This document shows positions 15,918 to 24,199 of a stretch of DNA of 64,000 bases, one piece after another. Position 1 is the first letter of the stretch; every line of letters begins with the position of its first letter. A program made the position numbers and the translations under genes. Source of the DNA: WHSW01 sp963767475. Its GTDB lineage: Bacteria > Actinomycetota > Thermoleophilia > Solirubrobacterales > 70-9. The stretch spans positions 806,001 to 870,000 of the forward strand of contig CAVYEI010000002.1 in assembly GCA_963767475.1 (NCBI GenBank). Direction: 5' to 3'. The notes under the pieces were generated by a model. That model was given only the letters and a program-made list of their open reading frames with translations. It made no database searches and was not told where the DNA came from.

Positions 15918-17227
15918 GCCGGCGGCGCGGCCTGGATAACCCGCGCCCCGCGGCGTGGCAGCGAGCGGCGGCCCCGGCGCAGCGCCCGGGCGTAGGCGGC
16001 GCGTGTCGGCGGCGTCACCCGCCGGCGAACCCCGCGCTCCCGGCGCCGGGTGGCCGGTCGCAGCTCGGCGCGCTCAAGCACCCGGGCGATCACGATCCGC
16101 ATCTCGAAGGCGGCGAAGCTGGCGCCAAGGCAGCGGCGGGTGCCGCCGCCGAACGGCAGCCAGCTCTCGGCCTCGGGGCCGTCGCCGTTGACAAACCGCT
16201 CCGGCCGGAAGTCCTCGGGCTGCGGGTAGCTGCCGCCCGCGTGGATCGAGTCGATCGCCGGCGTCACCTCCACCCCGGGCGGGAACTCGTGGGCGCCGAC
16301 CCGCAGCGGCCGCTCGCAGACGAGGCGCCCGAGCCCGGTGACCACCGGCCGGAGCCGCAGGGTCTCCTTGATCACGGCGTCGAGGTACCCGTGCTCGTCC
16401 GCCGCGAGCGAGCGCCGCAGCCGCTCCTCGACGCGAGGGTGGTGGAGGATGAGCTCGAACGCCCAGGTGAGCGCGCTCGCCGTCGTTTCGTGACCGGCTA
16501 CCAGCAGCGTGATCAGCTCGTCGTGGAGCTCGACATCGGTCATCGCCCGGGTCTCGTCCTCGCGCCCCCCACTGAGCACGATCGAGAGCACGTCGGTGCG
16601 CCGGTCGAGCTCCGGCAGCACGCGCCGGCGGGCGATCTCGGCGTAGAGGAGCTCGTCGACCGCGCGCCGGTGGCGCTGGAAGTCGCGGCCGGTCGTGCTC
16701 GAGAGCATCGCCCGCACCCGGCGTTCGAGCTCGGCGCCATCGTGGTCGGCGCCGACGCCGAAGATCGCGCGCATGATCACGTCCAGGGTCAGTGCCTGCA
16801 TCGAGGCCAGCAGCGAAAACGGCTCGCCCACGGGCCAGCCATCGATCGCCCGGTCGGCGGCCTCGCGGATCGGCGTCTCGTAGGCGCGCATGCGCTCGCC
16901 GTGGAACGCCGGCGTCAGCAGGCGGCGCTGGCGCAGGTGCTCGGCGCCGTCCAGCAACAGCAGCGAGGAGCTGCCGTGAAGCGGCTCGGCGGCGGCGTTG
17001 GCCGCCCCCGCGCGGGCACACTCGGGCGGCGCCCGGAACACCTCGCTCACGGTCGCGGGATCGAAGACGACGGCGAACCGCGGGCCGAACAGGGTGCGCA
17101 GCGAGACCACGTCGCCGTAGCGGCGGCGACACGCCTTCAGAAACGCCCGCCGGAAGGCGAGCAGGGCGACCGTCTGGAACACCGCCGGCAGCGGCGGGCC
17201 CGGGGGGACCGTGGCAGGAGCGGACAT
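15914..17227 (-). CDS. cytochrome P450
   Basis: 437 residues. AGHETTA in helix I (about 243-249), KETLRLRP for the ExxR motif and FGGGTRRCLG with heme-thiolate Cys366 are all present. The C-terminus has an unusual Arg-rich tail (ATRRRERGVRRRVTPP and RRGRRSLPRRGAR). P450s insert oxygen into organic substrates using ferredoxin electrons. It is the last gene of a six-gene operon, 14 bases after the flavoprotein gene. ATG 17227 was chosen; frames further upstream run inside that neighbour. The sequence is closest in style to CYP102/CYP110-like class members acting on lipids or terpenes, but that is an impression. Confidence 0.92.
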   Translation of the reverse strand: MSAPATVPPGPPLPAVFQTVALLAFRRAFLKACRRRYGDVVSLRTLFGPRFAVVFDPATVSEVFRAPPECARAGAANAAAEPLHGSSSLLLLDGAEHLRQRRLLTPAFHGERMRAYETPIREAADRAIDGWPVGEPFSLLASMQALTLDVIMRAIFGVGADHDGAELERRVRAMLSSTTGRDFQRHRRAVDELLYAEIARRRVLPELDRRTDVLSIVLSGGREDETRAMTDVELHDELITLLVAGHETTASALTWAFELILHHPRVEERLRRSLAADEHGYLDAVIKETLRLRPVVTGLGRLVCERPLRVGAHEFPPGVEVTPAIDSIHAGGSYPQPEDFRPERFVNGDGPEAESWLPFGGGTRRCLGASFAAFEMRIVIARVLERAELRPATRRRERGVRRRVTPPTRAAYARALRRGRRSLPRRGARVIQAAPPA

Positions 17228-17241
17228 CGGGCCCGCGGCGG

Positions 17242-18495
17242 TCACGGCTTGTAGAACGACGGGTCGTGCGCCTCGCCGAGCGGAGCCCGGCCGATCGTCG
17301 CCAGGATGTGATCGTCGTTGTCGTGGCGCAGATAGAAGGTCAGGTCGCGGAGGATGCGCTCGATCGGGCTCGGGCGAACCAGCGATCGCGCCCCGCAGGC
17401 GCGGATGCAGTTGTGGACCGTCTGCTCGGCGAGGTGCTCGATCACGTGGCGGGCGCGGCTGCCCGCGAGCTGGGCCTCGCGCCGGTGGCCGCGGTCCCAT
17501 AGCCGGGCGACGTACTGCAGCCACAGGTGCGCCGACTCGATGTCGACGAGCATGCTGCCGACGCGCTGCTGGACGTAGGGATCGGCGCCCTTGCCCTGGT
17601 GGACCAGATACTCGAGCGCGTACTCGTAAGCGGCCTCGGCGGCGCCGAGGAAGCTGGCCGCGTAGTGCGGGATGAAGGCCGTCTGCCAACCGTCGCGCAG
17701 GTAGCTGCCCGGCTCCCCGATCACGTCGTCGTCGGCGATGAAGGTCTGGTCGAACTTGACCAGGTGGCTGACCGTGGCCCGCATCCCGACCGGATCCCAC
17801 CAGGAGCCGTCGACGCTGACCGTCGGGTCCGAGAGCCGGCAGGCGAGCATCAGCAGCTCACTGCCGGAGTTGCCGGCGTGGCGCGCCCCGCCGGGCCCGG
17901 CCGGGTCGGCGAGCAGGATCGCCCAGTCGGCGCCGGTGGCACTGGTGGCGAAGACCTTGGAGCCGTTCACCGTCCAGCCACCATCCACCCGCGCGAGCTC
18001 GGTCCCGAAGGCGCTCTTCTGGCCCGGCTTGCGGGCCTGCGGCTCGCCGCTCCAGGCAACCCACTTCTCGCCCCGCTCGACGACGCCGGGGAACCAGCGT
18101 CCGCGCTGCTCCTCGCCGGCGAGCGCGTCGAGGAGCACGAGCGAGTTCGCGTGGCCCTCCCAGCAACGCGCCAGCGAGAGGTCGGCCTTGGCGATCTCCT
18201 TGGTCATCATCCAGAGCCCGAGGGCGTCGCCACATTGCGGCCCGAGGCCGAGCCCGCCGTCGGCTCGCGGCACGGTCGGCGCCAGCAGGCCGGCCTCGGC
18301 GAGATCGGCGAAGTCTGCCTCGGGGAAGGTCGCAGCGCGGTCGTACTCGTCGGCGCGCGCGGCAAACCGCTCCCGGGCCAGCTCTCCGACCCGCTGCACC
18401 GCCGCCTGCGCCTCCGGGCTGAGCTCGAGCTGCAGGCCGGCGGCGACGCCCTGCTCGGCGGGAGTGGCGGGTGGTGGCTTCAGGGCGTCACTCAT
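17242..18495 (-). CDS. acyl-CoA dehydrogenase-fold flavoprotein, likely monooxygenase-like
   Basis: 417 residues with the acyl-CoA dehydrogenase fold: helical N-domain (ELARERFAARADEYDRAATF), a beta domain around VNGSKVFATSATGADWAILL and a helical C-domain. The usual catalytic Glu motif (YEG) near the C-terminus is not seen; instead the end reads ERILRDLTFYLRHDNDDHIL, like the group D flavin monooxygenases (DszC/HpaB type). It may therefore hydroxylate or oxidise a non-CoA substrate. It lies nine bases after the small paralogue gene and 14 before the P450 gene. Substrate unknown; the split between dehydrogenase and oxygenase is inference. Confidence 0.8.
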   Translation of the reverse strand: MSDALKPPPATPAEQGVAAGLQLELSPEAQAAVQRVGELARERFAARADEYDRAATFPEADFADLAEAGLLAPTVPRADGGLGLGPQCGDALGLWMMTKEIAKADLSLARCWEGHANSLVLLDALAGEEQRGRWFPGVVERGEKWVAWSGEPQARKPGQKSAFGTELARVDGGWTVNGSKVFATSATGADWAILLADPAGPGGARHAGNSGSELLMLACRLSDPTVSVDGSWWDPVGMRATVSHLVKFDQTFIADDDVIGEPGSYLRDGWQTAFIPHYAASFLGAAEAAYEYALEYLVHQGKGADPYVQQRVGSMLVDIESAHLWLQYVARLWDRGHRREAQLAGSRARHVIEHLAEQTVHNCIRACGARSLVRPSPIERILRDLTFYLRHDNDDHILATIGRAPLGEAHDPSFYKP

Positions 18496-18504
18496 CGCTC
18501 GCGC

Positions 18505-18915
18505 TTACAGCCGGTAGAAGAGCTCCCTGGTGAAGTAGTCCGAGCGGGGGCTGTCGTCGGTGAAGCGGGCGCCGGCGTCGACCGCGAGCACGCCGCGGTT
18601 GAGGTAGCCGAACAGCTCGACCCGCTGGAAACCGAGGTCATAGCGGGTGCGAAACGCCCACGCCTCCTCGCCGGCGACATCTTCGGCGAACACCTGCGCC
18701 GGCTCTGTCCCCCAGTCCGGCGCCCCGTCGGCGGCCGATCCGTAGACCCGCGCCGAGACCGACCCGGGCGCTCCGTCGATCTCGAGCTTGGTGATCCCTG
18801 TCGTCCCCGGCTCGAATACGACCCAGGTGCCGAGCAACGGCTCCAGGTCGATCACCGGCTTCGCCGCCGGCGCCGGTTCGAGGCGCTCGCGGGCTCGGGT
18901 CGGCTCGGCGGTCAC
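18505..18915 (-). CDS. small paralogous protein D of the P450 operon
   Basis: 136 residues, unrecognised. Starts at GTG 18915, which overlaps the TGA of the preceding gene (GTGA). The body is predicted beta-rich: LEPLLGTWVVFEPGTTG, AWAFRTRYDLGFQRVELFGY, ending SDYFTRELFYRL. It is clearly related to the preceding gene product, with the same WAF...G.L...SDY.TRE.F.R pattern in the same order. No signal peptide. A small lipocalin-like or MoaF-like barrel is possible. Tandem placement suggests duplication and perhaps a heterodimer. Function unknown. Confidence 0.75.
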   Translation of the reverse strand: MTAEPTRARERLEPAPAAKPVIDLEPLLGTWVVFEPGTTGITKLEIDGAPGSVSARVYGSAADGAPDWGTEPAQVFAEDVAGEEAWAFRTRYDLGFQRVELFGYLNRGVLAVDAGARFTDDSPRSDYFTRELFYRL

Positions 18916-19340
18916 CGTTGCCCCTCGCGATGAAAGAACTCGCGCGTCCAGTAGTCGGAGCGGGTGCCGCCGTCGTCGAAGGTGGTGAAGATCGCCGCCA
19001 CCAGGATGCCCTGCTTGTTGTAGGCCGAGACGTCCGTGGCCAGCTCGCCGAACTCGAAGCGGCAGTTGAACGCCCACGCGTGCCCGTCGCCGGCGCCGGG
19101 TGCGAACGGGGTCGCTTCGACCTCCTCCCATTCGTACGGATCGGGCTCGCCGACCGCCACCCCGCGGACGAGCAAGCGCCCGTCGTCCTCGCGCAGGACG
19201 AACCGCAAGACCCCGCCCGAGTCGCCGCCGTCGGTGTTCAGCCAGCCGCCCGCCAGACCCGAGAGGTCGAGCTGCTCCGGCGGGGCCGTGGAGGCGGCCT
19301 GATCGTCGATCCGCATCGCCGTGGGGCCGTCGTCGCTCAT
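18912..19340 (-). CDS. small paralogous protein C of the P450 operon
   Basis: 142 residues, unrecognised. The core includes LSGLAGGWLNTDGGDSGG, WAFNCRFEFGELATDVSAYN and the ending SDYWTREFFHREGQR. It shares these positions with the next gene product, so the two arose by duplication but have diverged well below half identity. It is acidic, while the sister is nearly neutral. ATG 19340 overlaps the TGA of the AroD-AroE-like gene (ATGA) and its own TGA overlaps the next GTG, so translation of the three is coupled. A beta-barrel binding role is a guess. Confidence 0.75.
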   Translation of the reverse strand: MSDDGPTAMRIDDQAASTAPPEQLDLSGLAGGWLNTDGGDSGGVLRFVLREDDGRLLVRGVAVGEPDPYEWEEVEATPFAPGAGDGHAWAFNCRFEFGELATDVSAYNKQGILVAAIFTTFDDGGTRSDYWTREFFHREGQR

Positions 19341-20809
19341 CCGAGCGCGACACTAACCGCGTCGGCGGGAAGCGGTTGTCCGGTCATCAGCCGGAACTGA
19401 GACCCGGTCTCGGCGGCGAGCACCTGGCGGCCGTCGATCGCGACCAGATCGCGGCCGCGCGCCGCCGCGATCAGCGCCGTCTCGACGCCGCTTCGGTAGG
19501 CGAGGTCGGCGACGACCGACCCGGGCGCCAACTCGGCGGCGTCGAACGGAGATTCGTCGACCAGCGGCGTCGCGTTGACGACCAGGTCGAGCCCACGCGG
19601 GCGGAACTCCGACAGCGAGACCCACGGGAGGCCGAGCAGGCGGCTGGCGTAGCCCCCGCGCGGCGCACCGCGGTTGGCGAGGATGACGCCGGCGCCGTGG
19701 GCGCTGAGCTCGGCCGCGACCGAGCGCCCCGCCCCGCCGCAGCCGATCACGCCGGCCCTGAGACCGTGCGGGTCGACGCCCGCCGCGCTGAGCAGATCGA
19801 TCAAGCCGGTGGTGTTGGCGCCGTTCCAGACGCTCCCGGTGCGCACCAGGCAGTTGGCGGCGCCGGCGCGCTCGGCCCGGCCGCCCGTCGTCCCGGCAAC
19901 CGCCAGCGCCGCCTCCTTGTGCGGGCGAACGACGGTCAGGCCGGCGACGGGCAGGCCGAGGTCCGGCAGGCCGGCGACGACCAGTTCGCGCCAGAAGGCC
20001 TCGAAGTCGGCGGGAAAGAAGGGCACGTAGAGGGCCTGCAGCCCAAGGGCGCGAAAGCCCGTGTTGAGAATCTTCGGGGCGAGCGAATGGCGCTCGGAGC
20101 CGCCGACGATCCCGTAGAGCGCGCGCAGAGGCGAGGTCTCCGGATAGCCGTAGACGTCGGTCACCTCCGCGAGCGTCAGCGCGCCGGGCTGTCCGGGCCC
20201 GGCGGCGCCGCCGTAGACCACCGGCGCCCCGAGGTGAGGGGCGAGCAGCCGCGTCCAGCCGCCGAGCGGTCCGACCGCGAACGCGGTCACGTCGTCGCGC
20301 CCCAATGCCTTCAACAGGGCGAGGGGGCGGAGCCCGTCGGCGACCGAGTCGGCGTCGACCGCCAGCACGTAGAGCCGGGCCGGGATCGCCGACATGCGCT
20401 CGAACAGCCGCGCGAGCTCGGCGCCGGAGCTCGCTCGACCGCGCCAGGAGATCCGCCGCCGGCCGGCTGGGATCGCGCCGAGCAGCTCCGGCGTCAAGTC
20501 CTGGTCGAGCTCGAGCTCGACCAGGTCGTAGTCGCGGGCCGCGGCGAGCAGGCGGCGATGACGCTCGCCGGTCGAGATCGACCCGCCGCTGCGCACGGCG
20601 TAGGTGAGCGCGCCCGGAAACCGAGCACGCAACCAGCCGGGATCGATTTCGCCGGCGAGGTCGGCGCGCAGCTCCAGCCCGTCGGCGACCGCCGCTATTG
20701 CCGCCAGCTCGCCGGCCGCGAGCGGACTGCTCACGGTCGCGACAACCGATGCCAGTCCGGCCTCCGTTCGCCGAGCGCTCGAGCGATCCAGAAGCACGGA
20801 CCCGGCCAT
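19337..20809 (-). CDS. degenerate 3-dehydroquinate dehydratase / shikimate dehydrogenase fusion
   Basis: 490 residues. Residues 1 to about 215 align in outline with type I dehydroquinase (VSSPLAAGELAAIAAVADGL, LELRADL, GGAAGPGQPGALTL), but the catalytic His region reads ISWRGRAS and the Schiff-base Lys region reads LYVLAVDA, so both key residues appear lost. Residues about 220-490 match AroE: GGSERHSLAPKILN, TVVRPHKEAA (Lys kept), GCGGAGRSVAAEL for NADP. The NTDG motif reads NTTG, losing the catalytic Asp. It is thus unlikely to be a normal AroDE and may act on another cyclic substrate or serve as a scaffold. Start ATG 20809, five bases after the upstream gene. Confidence 0.8.
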   Translation of the reverse strand: MAGSVLLDRSSARRTEAGLASVVATVSSPLAAGELAAIAAVADGLELRADLAGEIDPGWLRARFPGALTYAVRSGGSISTGERHRRLLAAARDYDLVELELDQDLTPELLGAIPAGRRRISWRGRASSGAELARLFERMSAIPARLYVLAVDADSVADGLRPLALLKALGRDDVTAFAVGPLGGWTRLLAPHLGAPVVYGGAAGPGQPGALTLAEVTDVYGYPETSPLRALYGIVGGSERHSLAPKILNTGFRALGLQALYVPFFPADFEAFWRELVVAGLPDLGLPVAGLTVVRPHKEAALAVAGTTGGRAERAGAANCLVRTGSVWNGANTTGLIDLLSAAGVDPHGLRAGVIGCGGAGRSVAAELSAHGAGVILANRGAPRGGYASRLLGLPWVSLSEFRPRGLDLVVNATPLVDESPFDAAELAPGSVVADLAYRSGVETALIAAARGRDLVAIDGRQVLAAETGSQFRLMTGQPLPADAVSVALG

Positions 20810-20814
20810 CGTCG

Positions 20815-22380
20815 TTACGCGGGCGCGGGCTCGGGTTGGAATCCGGGCAGCTCGCCGAGCCGGCGGCGGACCAGCTCGGCGGCCCGTCCAGCGAACTCGA
20901 CCCACGCCGTGGTCGAACCGTGTTCGGGCTCGGGCAGGTCGGTGTCGGGATCGAGACGGAAGGTGCGTTCGGCAGCCTCGGGCGCGAGCGCGATCACCGC
21001 CTCGCGCTGCTCGTCGGTCATGCAGAAGATCGCCGAGGCGCCGATGCAGAGCTCGCGGGTCAGCGGCTGCGACCCGTGCGGGTGCGAGCGCACGCCGAGG
21101 TCGTCCAGCGCGGCGACGGCCTCCGGCTTCATCGCCACGCCCGGAACTCCGACCCCGGCGCCGGCGCTGGTGGCAAACCATCCTTCGCCCGTCTCGCCGC
21201 GCGCGGCGAACTCGGAACGGGCCAGAGCCGCCGCGATCGGCGAGCGGCCGGTGTTGCCACCGCAGACAAAGAGCACGGTTCGCCGCCGCACGACCGCCAG
21301 CGCCGAGCCCGGGCGCAGCAGCCGGCGCAACTGCGGGTAGCTGAGCGCGGCGACCGCGAGCAGCACGAACGCGGTGGCGACCAGAACCTCGGTCGCGGGT
21401 GGGTCGATGCCATAGAGCCAGGTCAGCGCGTAGGAGGCGAGGAGCACCGAGAACACGCTCGAGCAGCGGTTTACCGGAACGGCCCACGAGTACTCGCGCG
21501 GATCGAGATAGATCAGGGTGCCGAAGACGTAGAGCGCTGAGTAGAAGAGGCCGACTAGGAAGGCGAGCCCGGCCTCGGGCGTGACCAGGAAGCTGGTGAA
21601 GCCGTCGCGCAGCGCCTGCATCTCGGCGCCCGCCCCGATCAAGGCGAGCACCGCACAGACGACCAGCAGGATCACCGCGGCGGAGATCTGCTCCTCGGCG
21701 AAGTAGCGGCGGTCGACCTGCACGTCGCCGGTCTTCGCGACCCTGCTCATGATCTCGAACCGCCCGACATAGCCGAGCAGGTACCCGGCGAGGCTGAGAA
21801 CGGCGCCGAGCGTGAGCGCGTATGCGTCAACCCCGCCGACCGCCACCGCGATCGCGATCAGGCTGAAGGCAAGCGCTGCCCATGAGTAGTTGCGAATCCG
21901 CCGCCGGCGGGCGGCGTCGACGGCGGGAGCAAGCGCCAAGGTCCCGGCTCGCATCATCAGCAACATGAACAGGATCGAGACGCCGGCGAAGGTGAAGTTG
22001 AGGATCGTGGTGCCGATGATCACCGCCATGAAACCGCCGGCGACGAGCATCGTGCGGCTCGGAAACCGGCGCTCGCGGCCACCGACCGGCCGCAGGCCGA
22101 TGTAACGCCACCACCCGTTGAGCCCGAGGAAGGCAACCGCCCCGGCGAGCACACCGAGCGCGGCGACCGGCAGCAGGACAAGGCCACCGACCTGCTCGTC
22201 GAGCCCCGGCAACAGGCCGGAGGAGAGCGCCTTGGTCAGCGCCGCGAACGGGATGTAGGCGATGAAGTAGCCGAACGCGAGCCAGAGCATCGACTGCGGC
22301 GGCGACCACGATCGCCGACGACCCCAGCCCTCCCCCGCCGAGGTGTGGCCTGAGCGCCGCTCGTGGTCATTCCCTGACAC
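20815..22380 (-). CDS. polytopic membrane protein fused to low-molecular-weight protein phosphatase
   Basis: 521 residues. Residues about 28-350 hold roughly ten hydrophobic segments (for example MLWLAFGYFIAYIPFAAL and LLVVCAVLALIGAG), loosely like DMT/EamA transporters. Residues 368-521 are a low-molecular-weight phosphatase: VLFVCGGNTGRSPIAAA with Cys373 and Arg379 of the CX5R loop, and DPDTDLPEP near the end supplying the acid Asp. The loop is CGGNTGRS rather than the usual CxGNxCRS. Such domains remove phosphotyrosine or reduce arsenate. The fusion places it at the inner face of the membrane. GTG 22380 starts the operon, six bases after TATTCT. Confidence 0.8.
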   Translation of the reverse strand: MSGNDHERRSGHTSAGEGWGRRRSWSPPQSMLWLAFGYFIAYIPFAALTKALSSGLLPGLDEQVGGLVLLPVAALGVLAGAVAFLGLNGWWRYIGLRPVGGRERRFPSRTMLVAGGFMAVIIGTTILNFTFAGVSILFMLLMMRAGTLALAPAVDAARRRRIRNYSWAALAFSLIAIAVAVGGVDAYALTLGAVLSLAGYLLGYVGRFEIMSRVAKTGDVQVDRRYFAEEQISAAVILLVVCAVLALIGAGAEMQALRDGFTSFLVTPEAGLAFLVGLFYSALYVFGTLIYLDPREYSWAVPVNRCSSVFSVLLASYALTWLYGIDPPATEVLVATAFVLLAVAALSYPQLRRLLRPGSALAVVRRRTVLFVCGGNTGRSPIAAALARSEFAARGETGEGWFATSAGAGVGVPGVAMKPEAVAALDDLGVRSHPHGSQPLTRELCIGASAIFCMTDEQREAVIALAPEAAERTFRLDPDTDLPEPEHGSTTAWVEFAGRAAELVRRRLGELPGFQPEPAPA

Positions 22381-22386
22381 GCGCGC

Positions 22387-22415
22387 GCAGAATAATCACA
22401 GGCGGTCGTCGGCGC
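22387..22415 (-). promoter_or_regulatory. promoter of the six-gene P450 operon
   Basis: On the minus strand TTGCGC (22415-22410), a 17-base spacer and TATTCT (22392-22387) form a sigma-70-type promoter. The GTG start of the first gene follows six bases later, so the message is probably leaderless. Confidence 0.55.
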
Positions 22416-22440
22416 AAGGGCTCTGGCCGGATACGCGGGT

Positions 22441-22480
22441 CCAAAACGAAGCGAGGCCCGGGGGAAACCCGGGCCTCGCT
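22441..22480 (-). terminator. rho-independent terminator after groEL
   Basis: Arms GCGAGGCCCGGG (22451-22462) and CCCGGGCCTCGC (22468-22479) form a 12-bp stem with a five-base loop. On the minus strand it is followed by TTCGTTTT, so it ends the groES-groEL transcript. Confidence 0.85.
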
Positions 22481-22526
22481 CGAAATAGGGCGCGCTGGTG
22501 AGCAGCGCGGTCCGGAAGGGACGTGG

Positions 22527-24158
22527 TTACATCATCCCGCCCATGTCGGGCATACCGCCCGGCATGCCACCGGCGCCGTCCTTCTCCGGCGGCTCGGCCA
22601 CGATGGCCTCGGTGGTGAGGATGTTCTTGGCGATCGAGGCCGCGTTCTGCAGCGCAGAGCGGGTGACCATGGTCGGGTCGATGACCCCGGCCTTGATCAG
22701 ATCGCCGTACTCGCCGGTGTCCGCGTTCAGACCCTCGCCCGGCTTCAGGCCCTGGATCTTGTTGACCACGACCGAGCCCTCGAGGCCCGAGTTGTGGGCA
22801 ATCTGTCGGATCGGCTCCTCGAGCGAGCGGCGGATGATCTCCGCGCCCGTGGCCTCATCGGCCTCGAGGTCCTTGGAGTCGATCGCACCGACCGCGTTCA
22901 GCAGCGCAACGCCGCCTCCCGGGACGATGCCCTCCTCGAGCGCCGCCCGAGTCGCCTGCAGGGCGTCCTCGACGCGGTGCTTCTTCTCCTTCATCTCGGT
23001 CTCGGTCGCAGCGCCGACCTTGACCACCGCGACTCCGCCCGCGAGCTTCGCCAGACGCTCCTGCAGCTTCTCGCGGTCGAAATCGGAGTCCGTGTTCTCG
23101 ATCTCCTGACGGATCTGGTTGATCCGGCCCTCGATCGCCGACTTCTCGCCGGCGCCGTCGATGATCGTCGTCGTGTCCTTGGAGACGACGACGCGACGAG
23201 CGTGCCCAAGCTGCGAGAGCTGCGTGTTCTCGAGCTTCAGACCCATCTCCTCGGTGATCACCTCGCCACCGGTGAGGATCGCGATGTCCTCCAGCATCCG
23301 CTTGCGGCGGTCGCCGAATCCGGGGGCCTTGACCGCAACGCCGGTGAAGGTGCCGCGGAGCTTGTTGACCACGAGCGTCGCGAGCGACTCGCCCTCGACG
23401 TCCTCGGCGATGATCACCAGCGGCTTGCCCGACTGCATCGTCTGCTCGAGCACCGGCAGGATGTCGCGCACCGAGCCGATCTTCTGGTTGGCGATCAGGA
23501 TGAACGGGTCCTCGAGCACCGCCTCCATCCGATCCTGGTCGGTGATCATGTACGGCGAGATGTAGCCCTTGTCGAACTGCATCCCCTCGGTGAACTCGAG
23601 CTCCATCCCGAAGGTCTGGCCCTCCTCGACGTTCACCACGCCGTCCTTACCGACCTTCTCGATCGCGTCGGCGATGATGTTGCCGATCTCCTCGTCGGCA
23701 GCCGAGATCGCAGCGACACGGGCGATCTGCTCCTTGCCACCGACCTCCTTCGACTGCTTGTCACGCAGGTCGGCAACGACCTGGTCGACGGCGCGCTCGA
23801 TCCCGCGGCGCAGGGCCAGCGGGTTGGCGCCGGCCGCGACGTTCTTGAGCCCGTGGCGGACGATCGTCTGCGCCAGCAGGGTCGCGGTCGTGGTGCCGTC
23901 ACCGGCAACGTCATTGGTCGCCGTGGCGACCTCGCGGACGAGCTGCGCGCCCTGATTGGCGAACACGTCCTCGATCTCGATCTCACGCGCGATCGTCACA
24001 CCGTCGTTGGTGATCGTCGGCGCGCCGAACTTCTTGTCCAGGACGACGTAGCGACCCTTGGGGCCGAGCGTGACCTTGACCGCGTTGGCAACGGCGTCGA
24101 CGCCATCCTGCAGCGCCTGCCGAGCCTCGGCGTCGTACTTGAGCTCCTTGTGAGCCAT
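22527..24158 (-). CDS. groL: 60 kDa chaperonin GroEL
   Basis: 543 residues, full length. Opens MAHKELKYDAEARQALQDGV, has the nucleotide-site stretch LGPKGRYVVLDKKFG and DGTTTATLLAQ, and ends in the usual Gly-Met-rich tail (GGMPGGMPDMGGMM). It forms the double-ring folding chamber in the cytosol with GroES. A strong site AGGAGGAAC precedes the ATG. It follows groES by 41 bases in one operon and is ended by a terminator. The glycine-methionine tail marks it as the housekeeping type rather than a His-rich GroEL1 paralogue. Confidence 0.98.
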   Translation of the reverse strand: MAHKELKYDAEARQALQDGVDAVANAVKVTLGPKGRYVVLDKKFGAPTITNDGVTIAREIEIEDVFANQGAQLVREVATATNDVAGDGTTTATLLAQTIVRHGLKNVAAGANPLALRRGIERAVDQVVADLRDKQSKEVGGKEQIARVAAISAADEEIGNIIADAIEKVGKDGVVNVEEGQTFGMELEFTEGMQFDKGYISPYMITDQDRMEAVLEDPFILIANQKIGSVRDILPVLEQTMQSGKPLVIIAEDVEGESLATLVVNKLRGTFTGVAVKAPGFGDRRKRMLEDIAILTGGEVITEEMGLKLENTQLSQLGHARRVVVSKDTTTIIDGAGEKSAIEGRINQIRQEIENTDSDFDREKLQERLAKLAGGVAVVKVGAATETEMKEKKHRVEDALQATRAALEEGIVPGGGVALLNAVGAIDSKDLEADEATGAEIIRRSLEEPIRQIAHNSGLEGSVVVNKIQGLKPGEGLNADTGEYGDLIKAGVIDPTMVTRSALQNAASIAKNILTTEAIVAEPPEKDGAGGMPGGMPDMGGMM

Positions 24159-24199
24159 GTTTCAGTTCCTCCTGTAGTTCTAAGTCAGTGCGGTAGGGG

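Noticed and set aside
15914..17800. Longer start for the P450 reaching 17800
   Set aside because: The added stretch overlaps the flavoprotein gene and has no P450 character; ATG 17227 gives a normal length.
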